Shown here: piece by piece, positions 6,493 through 11,034 of the stretch
Position numbering within the stretch: position 1 is the first letter of the stretch
Layout: each line of letters starts with the position of its first letter
NCBI GenBank assembly: GCA_003649445.1
Contig: QMRV01000061.1
Span: 1-11,034 of the forward strand
DNA: 11,034 nt
Direction of reading: 5' to 3'
Origin: Thermoprotei archaeon
GTDB lineage: Archaea; Thermoproteota; Thermoprotei; Thermofilales; B15-G2
The notes under the pieces: generated by a model
What the model saw: the letters and a program-made list of their open reading frames with translations, nothing else
What the model was told of the DNA's origin: nothing
The model's database searches: none
Position numbers and translations under genes: made by a program

Positions 6493-7513
6493 GGAGGCCA
6501 GAAGGGGGGAGGACATAAAGGAAGTAGTCTGCCCGAGGTGTGGCCTCAAAGGCCGTCTGAGCATTAGGAGGTTCAGGGCTAAAGGCCATGTCTACACTTA
6601 TGAGGTTATAGTCCACAAGATTAAGGGGCCTGATGGCCGTAGGAGAACTAAGTATTGTATTATTAGGGAGTCCGATGATTCCGATTACTTCCGGAAGTTT
6701 TTAATCCGGCCCTACGGGAAGAGCAGGTTTTTCGTGAGTAGGTTGTCTATTTCGAAGTTTATTAAAAACGACCGCTGGCACCATTTGCGCCACGTCCTGT
6801 CCTCAGATTTTCGGGCCTTAAAGCTGTCTGGTACAGTGAAGAAGCTTACTCTATCTGGTTGGCCAATTTATGAGATAAAGAAGGGCCAGATGAGAGGTGC
6901 TCAGCTCGACGTTTCAGTGGAGAGTAAGGATTTAATCGAAATCGACGATTGTCGATATTTAGTCAAGAGGTTTTATTGGCTCTTGTCCCGGAAGGGGAGG
7001 ATAGATTTCATCCACCGATCTGTTAGGCTAGTAGACGAGTTATTTAATTATGGTTCGTTCATCTTCAGGTCGAGATTTTATTGTGACGATGAACATAATT
7101 TGATTGAAGATATGATGAGGTTGTGCATTGGTCAGTCCGTAGTCCGTAAAAACGTGTTTTTCAACTACTATATCACGGTAATCCATCCTAATGGCCGGGG
7201 CTTCTTCGTAAAGGTCTGGCCTTGGAAGTTCGACTATGAGGATATCGGTGCGCTTTATGATATACTTGGCACAGCGGATTGTCTGGTCAGGGTCTGGAGG
7301 GTCTTTAAACCTGCACAATTACCATTTGCCCCAACGGCTAAGGGTAAGTGGATTTATGGGGTGAACTTCGTGTTCGGCCACGAGGAGGTGGATAAAGTAG
7401 CCGAAGTCGTTGATGAAGCGTTGAAGTGGATGTATGTGCCGGAACCAGAAGAGGAGGGAGAGGAGGAGACGTTTGAGGAGGCTCTGGGGATTGATGAGGT
7501 TCTAGGGCCTTAG
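6491..7513 (+). CDS. Unrecognised zinc-ribbon protein, 340 aa, probable element-encoded
   Basis: I do not recognise the family. An N-terminal CPRCGLKG (C14, C17 from GTG 6491) starts a likely zinc ribbon, followed by a basic segment (RLSIRRFRAKGHVYTYEVIV) and an H..K..R..RTKYC stretch that may supply further zinc ligands. The middle is a mixed, aromatic and basic region suited to nucleic-acid binding. The C-terminus is acidic (EPEEEGEEETFEEALG). I prefer GTG 6491 because a strong TATA box at 6451-6459 predicts transcription from about 6480; the longer frame from TTG 6461 would begin upstream of that. Codon choice (many TTT, GAT, ATT, CGG) differs from the genes on the left, suggesting foreign origin. 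The gene stands alone behind a cluster of dodecamer repeats, so a replication initiator or self-regulating DNA-binding protein is possible but unproven. Confidence 0.8.
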   Translation: MEARRGEDIKEVVCPRCGLKGRLSIRRFRAKGHVYTYEVIVHKIKGPDGRRRTKYCIIRESDDSDYFRKFLIRPYGKSRFFVSRLSISKFIKNDRWHHLRHVLSSDFRALKLSGTVKKLTLSGWPIYEIKKGQMRGAQLDVSVESKDLIEIDDCRYLVKRFYWLLSRKGRIDFIHRSVRLVDELFNYGSFIFRSRFYCDDEHNLIEDMMRLCIGQSVVRKNVFFNYYITVIHPNGRGFFVKVWPWKFDYEDIGALYDILGTADCLVRVWRVFKPAQLPFAPTAKGKWIYGVNFVFGHEEVDKVAEVVDEALKWMYVPEPEEEGEEETFEEALGIDEVLGP

Positions 7514-7530
7514 TTACCTATTATTTATTT
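7504..7530 (+). repeat. Direct repeat, copy 1 of a pair exactly 100 bp apart
   Basis: GGGCCTTAGTTACCTATT followed by a T/A-rich tail. The second copy at 7604-7630 reads GGGCCCTAATTACCTATT with a similar tail. Copy 1 spans the stop codon of the zinc-ribbon gene. Confidence 0.55.
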
Positions 7531-7536
7531 TTTATT
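7521..7536 (+). terminator. Candidate T-rich transcription terminator
   Basis: A T-rich tract (TTATTTATTTTTTATT) begins 8 bp after the stop of the zinc-ribbon gene. Archaeal RNA polymerase commonly terminates on such non-template T tracts. Confidence 0.4.
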
Positions 7537-7603
7537 AGGTTAGTGGGCGTCGTGGGTTTTTAAACTAATTTGTCGGCCTTCTTATAAGTTTGCGTCTTTT
7601 CCC

Positions 7604-7630
7604 GGGGCCCTAATTACCTATTTTATTTTA
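7604..7630 (+). repeat. Direct repeat, copy 2 of a pair exactly 100 bp apart
   Basis: GGGGCCCTAATTACCTATT plus an AT-rich tail, matching the end of the zinc-ribbon gene with about three changes in the 18-base core. It could reflect a local duplication or paired binding/recombination sites. Confidence 0.55.
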
Positions 7631-7699
7631 TAGATCAGTAGGCCAGTTGGCTTACTTTTCTATTGGGGTGCCCAATCTACAAGGAGTTTTCGGTTCTGG

Positions 7700-7753
7700 A
7701 ATCGAACCATCCTCTCCCCCACACTCACTCATGTATGTCGGGATGGTTCGATT
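7700..7753. repeat. Perfect 13-bp inverted repeat with 28-nt spacer
   Basis: AATCGAACCATCC at 7700-7712 and its exact complement GGATGGTTCGATT at 7741-7753. The minus strand of the left arm and flank reads GGTTCGATTCC, identical to a tRNA T-loop/B-box consensus, but no tRNA can be folded around it. The spacer is C-rich. Possible roles are an operator, a recombination site or a hairpin in RNA. Nearby GCCCAATC occurs at 7670-7677 and 7758-7765. Confidence 0.6.
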
Positions 7754-7803
7754 GTGGGCCCAATCGCAAAGCACTCGTAACGCCACTGGGATAAATTAAT
7801 GGA

Positions 7804-8649
7804 TTGGGTTATGTGTTAGAAGTAGACACAAATTACTTGGGTGAAAGCATAGGTAGCACGCCCCTCTCAATAATAGAGCTCCTCTTTGGTAAGACTGTTG
7901 AGAATCTGAGCTGTAATGACGTGAAAGTGCTTGTTGAGAATAAGGTAGTTGAGTCGCCTAGGTTAGAGTTCAAGGCAGTCTCTGAAGATACAGCTGAAGG
8001 AAAACTTGCCGAGTTAATCATGAAGAGCGTTGTCGGCTTTCTTAACAGCGATGAAGGTGAAGGAATACTGATTCTAGGCATAAGGGGTAAGGAACGTGCT
8101 GAGGAGTTGGCATGTATACCCCGCAAGCTCTTAGGACACAACAAAGATGCCGCGGAGAGTAAACTACGAAACTGGGTATTCAGCTACCTCGCTAGCATTC
8201 CGCCCATGATCACACCACCAAGGCTTATCGTCAGGGTATTTGACTGTCGGGAATGTGGATTAGGGTGTTCTGAGGGCTGGATCACGCTAGTCTATGTTAA
8301 GAGGGCTTTCGACGCTCTCTACTACTCAAAACTAGATGACGCAGCGTACCAGCGGAGGGGTAGTGAGACGAGAAGGCTCAGCTTAGAAGAGGCACTTCAC
8401 GTCGTAAGTGCAAAGAGGCAACCCATAGTTATAGTCTTGATGGAGCTCAAGAAGGTCGAGGAAAACAAGGTTAGACTAAATCTCCTCATGCGCAATATTG
8501 GTTCAATACCCACTAACGTAGCGGTTTCTCTCATAACTATCAGCAAGAGGGCTCTCTTAGGAAGACTCTCACCCCCAGGCGAAACCCCCGGCTCTAGCCA
8601 GCCCTTCAGAGATTCTTCTAAAGGCTACATCACACAGAGATGTTACTAA
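7804..8649 (+). CDS. AlbA_2 (Schlafen-type) domain protein, N-terminal part of a frameshifted gene
   Basis: Residues 45-200 carry the AlbA_2/divergent AAA-4 signature. ESPRLEFKAV (50-59) is the E..EFK motif, LAELIMKSVVGFLNSDEGEG (68-87) is the helix and (N)..G.G turn, ILILGIRG is the following strand, and YQRRGSETRRLSLEEA (182-197) is the typical R.G..T..L motif. These domains bind nucleic acids and occur in regulators, helicases and Schlafen-like nucleases. Start is TTG 7804 or, in frame, GTG 7813; neither has a clear ribosome site. Residues 206-240 begin a beta-rich C-terminal domain (LNLLMRNIGSIPTNVAVSLI). From about residue 254 the frame becomes unnatural (GRLSPPGETPGSSQPF) and soon stops, while the natural continuation lies in the next frame. 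Either a mutated gene or a site of +1 recoding. Confidence 0.78.
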   Translation: MGYVLEVDTNYLGESIGSTPLSIIELLFGKTVENLSCNDVKVLVENKVVESPRLEFKAVSEDTAEGKLAELIMKSVVGFLNSDEGEGILILGIRGKERAEELACIPRKLLGHNKDAAESKLRNWVFSYLASIPPMITPPRLIVRVFDCRECGLGCSEGWITLVYVKRAFDALYYSKLDDAAYQRRGSETRRLSLEEALHVVSAKRQPIVIVLMELKKVEENKVRLNLLMRNIGSIPTNVAVSLITISKRALLGRLSPPGETPGSSQPFRDSSKGYITQRCY

Positions 8650-9007
8650 GAGGGTTGAGGATCAGGAGAAAGTAGTGCTTCAAGCAAGTGTAAGATCTCC
8701 TCTTTCTCTACCAGTATTCCCAAGGGTGAATGTAGAAATAGGAGAAATCGAGCTTTCATTCGATGGAAAGCTTTCGGGAGAAATTAATCTTTTAATAGAA
8801 TTCGCAGCGACTACATATACAGAATTAAATCGCACTATACAGAGGAGCTTCATAGTTCTCAATTCGAAAATGGAATACTTCCAAATATGTACAGATGTCA
8901 TTACTGAGGACTATTTAGGAAAGACCATACTTGAGGTGTTGTCTAAAAAAGGCGAGTACCTTACGTATGATAAGGAAAAAGGCATTAGGATAGAAAGAAT
9001 TAAGTAA
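8561..9007 (+). pseudogene. C-terminal continuation of the AlbA_2 gene in the shifted frame
   Basis: This frame opens right after TAG 8558-8560 and runs 148 codons to TAA 9005-9007. It reads EDSHPQAKPPALA, then a helix-like KRVEDQEKVVLQASVRSPL, then beta-rich PRVNVEIGEIELSF and a final KKGEYLTYDKEKGIR. It looks like the second half of the beta-rich domain begun in the upstream frame. Removing one G from TTAGGAAG near 8558-8562 would join ...SKRALL to EDSHP without a stop. A GTG at 8675 could start a 110-aa product on its own, but has no ribosome site or promoter. I consider this a frameshifted single gene of about 400 codons; an assembly error is the main alternative. Confidence 0.6.
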
Positions 9008-9061
9008 AGGATTAGTATCCAGAGTAGCAAGCGACAAAAATCTACAATCCTGATACACACT

Positions 9062-9262
9062 CTAGAGGAATTTCTTCGCTAACTTCGAACTCTCCTTATC
9101 AGCTGGAATGTGGACTATAAACACTCGCTCTAGCACTCTGGGGAGAGTACTAAATTACTCTTCTACGGATTTCCCTATCATGTGTACACATAATTTACTC
9201 CAGGTCTCCCGAAGGCGAAAGTCGAGGGGCAAGCTGTGGTAAAGACATATGCTATTATTCAT
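9062..9262 (-). pseudogene. Decayed minus-strand ORF with one internal stop
   Basis: From ATG 9262 a 66-codon frame reads MNNSICLYHSLPLDFRLRE, then WSKLCVHMIGKSVEE, an in-frame TAA at 9155-9157 (codon 36), then FSTLPRVLERVFIVHIPADK and a final SSKLAKKFL before TAG. The second half looks like real protein (an IVHIPADKESSK strand-loop-helix). I cannot name the family. The internal stop and the small size suggest a fragment of a once longer gene. It could also be a fortuitous frame, so confidence is low. Confidence 0.3.
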
Positions 9263-9310
9263 TAGTAGCAGGCTTAATATCGTGAGGGAGCTTGAGATGC
9301 TCTGATTCAC

Positions 9311-9320
9311 TATTTAAATA
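9311..9320 (+). promoter_or_regulatory. TATA box upstream of small gene at 9343
   Basis: TATTTAAATA, centred about 28 bp before GTG 9343, which is ideal spacing for a leaderless archaeal transcript starting at the GTG. Confidence 0.5.
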
Positions 9321-9342
9321 AGGTCTAGCAAAGATTGAGCGG

Positions 9343-9645
9343 GTGTTATTGCCTGGTGAAGTAGGGGCATGGAGCATAATAGATAGACTAAAGGATTTGC
9401 TGAGTAAAGACCATGTATTGGGTGCCCTGCTGAGAGACCCCGAGTACCGGAGGAAGGTGTTCATCGTCTTGTGCCTCCTCGGAGAAGACGCCTTACTAGA
9501 TCGGGCCGTCTCGTTGCTAGCTCAAGGAAGCTCTCAACGAGTTTCTTTGCCTCCTCGACCTCCTCTTCTTCTCTCTCAATCCTCCTCAAGACCTCGAATG
9601 ATGCCTCCGAGGACAGGGGCTGACCGCATCTGGGGCAGAAGTTAG
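9343..9645 (+). CDS. Small unrecognised protein converging on, and overlapping, the integrase gene
   Basis: GTG 9343 follows a TATA box at the right distance for leaderless expression. The first 50-60 codons look natural: WSIIDRLKDLLSKDHVLGAL, then LRDPEYRRKVFIVLCLLGED and ALLDRAVSLLA, an amphipathic helical protein. From about codon 62 the sequence is P/S/R-rich (SLPPRPPLLLSQSSS), as expected where the frame runs antisense through the integrase 3' end (from 9461). The true gene may therefore have been longer and replaced in its 3' part, or the overlap is simply read through. No family recognised. The 5' part is better supported than the 3' part. Confidence 0.42.
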   Translation: MLLPGEVGAWSIIDRLKDLLSKDHVLGALLRDPEYRRKVFIVLCLLGEDALLDRAVSLLAQGSSQRVSLPPRPPLLLSQSSSRPRMMPPRTGADRIWGRS

Positions 9646-10522
9646 CTTCAAATCGTATGAGCAGTCCGCACCTAGGGCACTCCTTTCTCTCCCCTGCAAC
9701 TGGTGGGCTGTCCGCCTCATTGAAGATGGAGAGATATCGCTCCTCTACGTACTCCATTGTGATATGCGAGTATACGTCTATCATCTTCCTAGTCTTCCAC
9801 CCGAACCACTTCATCATCTCCTGCTCTGTGAATATGCGCTTCCTCAGCAACTCAGTCGCCCTGCTATGCCTCAAAATGTGAAACTTTCTCCTTATGGATG
9901 GCAGACCTGCCAGCTCCCACGCCTGAGATAAGTGCCGCAGGAAGGTGTTGTAATTCTTCGTAAAGACGTACTCTTCATCGGCCCTCCCCTCAATAAACCG
10001 CAGGAGGTCGGTCGCATACAGTACCGCCCTCACTACCCTGAACTCAGACTTCGACCTGCGGATGTATAGTCTAGCGCCGTGCTGGTCAAAGCTCACATCA
10101 CGGACTCTGAGGTTCAGTAGCTCGCCTACCCTCGCCCCAGTCTCATAGAGCAGTTCTACGAGTAACTTCAGCTCATAGTCTACCTGCCCGCAGGCTTCGA
10201 TAAGCCTTGAGACCTGCTCTTCCGTCAGCACGTCAACGGCCTTGCCCTTATCCACAGGGACTTTCACCTTCTGATAGAGCTTCATGTACCTCTCATCTTC
10301 AGTTGTAAGCCAGAGGAACTTTAAGATCAGCTTGAGGTTCTCAGGGATTTTCCTATTGTTCAACTCTGAAGTCATCTTTAGGTAGTCCTCATAGGTCATC
10401 TCTTCCAAAGTCCTTCCATGTACCGCCAGCCACGATAGTATCTTCCTGAGCGCCACTAAGTACTTGTGGAGCGTATTGGGGGAGTACTCCTTCCTGCTCC
10501 TCAACCACTCAACGAACTTCAC
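9461..10522 (-). CDS. Tyrosine recombinase/integrase with C-terminal zinc ribbon
   Basis: All catalytic elements of a XerC/D-like site-specific recombinase are present. They are R131 in ETGARVGELLNLR, K158 in RRSKSE, H215 and R218 in HILRHSRATELL, K243 (where H or W is usual) in GWKTRKM, and nucleophile Y251 in DVYSHI. An N-terminal SAM-like domain (SPNTLHKYLVALRKIL) precedes it. A zinc ribbon, CPRCG (282-286) and CPRCG (296-300), follows, with an acidic coiled-coil tail; this addition is common in archaeal integrases. GTG 10522 is the first canonical start, but the same frame upstream to about 10650 reads like coding (RTPETILKNWYRSIKLKNG), with only ATT or CTG as possible starts. The N-terminus is therefore either longer with an unusual start, or damaged. 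It probably mediates integration of the element. Confidence 0.92.
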   Translation of the reverse strand: MKFVEWLRSRKEYSPNTLHKYLVALRKILSWLAVHGRTLEEMTYEDYLKMTSELNNRKIPENLKLILKFLWLTTEDERYMKLYQKVKVPVDKGKAVDVLTEEQVSRLIEACGQVDYELKLLVELLYETGARVGELLNLRVRDVSFDQHGARLYIRRSKSEFRVVRAVLYATDLLRFIEGRADEEYVFTKNYNTFLRHLSQAWELAGLPSIRRKFHILRHSRATELLRKRIFTEQEMMKWFGWKTRKMIDVYSHITMEYVEERYLSIFNEADSPPVAGERKECPRCGLLIRFEANFCPRCGQPLSSEASFEVLRRIEREEEEVEEAKKLVESFLELATRRPDLVRRLLRGGTRR

Positions 10523-10650
10523 AGCGATCTCTCTACTGCCTTCCGGGGGAGGCGGTAGGGTTTTGCCGTTTTTGAGCTTGATTGACCTGTACCAGTTCTT
10601 CAGGATTGTCTCTGGCGTCCTCTCAATGGTCGGGTGCCTCCTCTTCAGGA
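10523..10650 (-). other. Upstream in-frame extension of the integrase coding sequence
   Basis: The integrase frame stays open and natural upstream of GTG 10522: KRRHPTIERTPETILKNWY, then RSIKLKNGKTLPPPPEGSRE leading into the conserved KFVEWL. No ATG, GTG or TTG is in frame; CTG 10648 and ATT 10627 are the only near-cognate options. A GTG at 10673 starts a different frame that ends at TGA after 16 codons, so a 1-base shift near 10630 could also reconcile the N-terminus. Confidence 0.55.
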
Positions 10651-10674
10651 GTCCCGCCGAATCTTTCGTACACC

Positions 10675-10685
10675 TTTTATTTATA
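10675..10685 (-). promoter_or_regulatory. Candidate TATA box of the integrase gene
   Basis: Read on the minus strand this is TATAAATAAAA. It predicts transcription from about 10650, upstream of the integrase extension. The box lies at the boundary with the Ig-like gene fragment. Confidence 0.45.
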
Positions 10686-10686
10686 G

Positions 10687-10983
10687 ATGAAACCTCTTCA
10701 CCAGTTCTATGACCAAGTTTCTGGAATTGTGAAGATTCAAGCTGAAGTTACATCTACAATAACCATAAGCTCAGTAGATTATCGTGTCTATAATACGAAT
10801 TACAATACTGGCAGGCAATCAATGTTTTATGACTCAACTCTAGGATTATGGGTTGGTTACTGGGATTCATCTACATCACCAAGCGGGACTTATTATAATA
10901 TAAGGGTAATAGCATTAAATGAATATGAAATACCATCAGAACCAGATGGAGTAGAGAATATTTATGTTATTGGAGTTGATTAA
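10687..10983 (+). pseudogene. C-terminal fragment of an Ig-like (Big-type) extracellular domain protein
   Basis: The 98 residues match one complete bacterial/archaeal Ig-like repeat: VSGIVKIQAEVTST (strand), SVDYRVYN, then SMFYDSTLGLWVGYWDSS, then SPSGTYYNIRVIALNE, ending ENIYVIGVD. Such domains occur in tandem in secreted or surface-layer-associated proteins, but no signal peptide is present here and TAG 10684-10686 directly precedes ATG 10687. The DNA is AT-richer than the left part of the window. The most likely reading is the 3' end of a surface-protein gene cut off at the edge of the integrated element. Expression as a free 98-aa protein is less likely, since the only TATA-like box is immediately next to the ATG. 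Confidence 0.55.
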
Positions 10984-11034
10984 CTTAAATCAGTGGGGGT
11001 ATCACCATAATAGAGAAGGGTAGGAGGATTTTCA

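Noticed and set aside
7040..7318. Minus-strand 92-codon frame
   Set aside because: Antisense to the well-supported zinc-ribbon gene, with no promoter or ribosome site.
7691..7760. A tRNA gene suggested by the B-box-like GGTTCGATTCC on the minus strand
   Set aside because: The T-stem pairs at only about three positions, and no acceptor, D-arm or anticodon arm with U33 could be found on either side.
10984..11034. Start of another gene at the right edge (GGTAGGAGGATTTTCA)
   Set aside because: AGGAGG near the end could be a ribosome site for a gene just outside, but no start codon falls within the window.

Overview
The window looks like a hyperthermophilic archaeon, probably a crenarchaeote or korarchaeote-like lineage. 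The evidence is AGG-rich arginine usage, short AT-rich TATA boxes about 25-30 bp upstream of starts, near-leaderless GTG/ATG starts, AGGTGAG ribosome binding sites, and gene families typical of such genomes (a zinc-ribbon DUF1156 DNA methylase, a SpoVT/AbrB-fold regulator, a zinc-ribbon tyrosine recombinase). I cannot name the species.

Left part (1-3571, minus strand): a tight three-gene operon, read right to left. It encodes a 53-aa AbrB-like DNA-binding protein, a 151-aa DUF6884-like protein, and a very large DUF1156/COG1743-type adenine-specific DNA methylase that runs off the left edge. The junctions are compact (a 4-nt overlap at the second), and each downstream start has an AGGTGAG site 4-5 nt before ATG. 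This gene set is typical of archaeal defence or modification islands.

Middle (3572-5494): a short divergent control region holding a repeated TATATGAGT motif and a perfect small dyad, then a two-gene plus-strand operon. The first gene is a 231-aa all-helical protein of unknown function. The second is a 349-aa protein with an RNxxxH motif and the flanking helix pattern of a HEPN domain. The divergent layout suggests a methylase arm and a HEPN (putative RNase) arm under shared control, which is a candidate uncharacterised defence unit.

Right part (about 5500-10690): a gene-poor, partly decayed stretch that reads as an integrated mobile element or its remains. It contains a broken ribbon-helix-helix-like ORF, six copies of a dodecamer (GTGTAAAACGGT and variants) spread over about 670 bp, and an unrecognised zinc-ribbon gene whose core promoter is flanked by two perfect copies. 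Further on are a spacer with a direct repeat of 100-bp period and a 13-bp inverted repeat, a frameshifted AlbA_2 (Schlafen-type) gene, a decayed minus-strand ORF, a small plus-strand gene converging on the integrase, and a tyrosine recombinase. The recombinase's conserved coding runs upstream of its first canonical start. The repeats plus integrase suggest an integrative plasmid, with the repeats as iterons or operators; this is inference.

Right end (10687-11034): an AT-richer fragment encoding the last about 98 residues of an Ig-like extracellular domain protein. A stop codon sits directly before its first ATG, so it looks like the 3' remnant of a surface-protein gene at the edge of the element.
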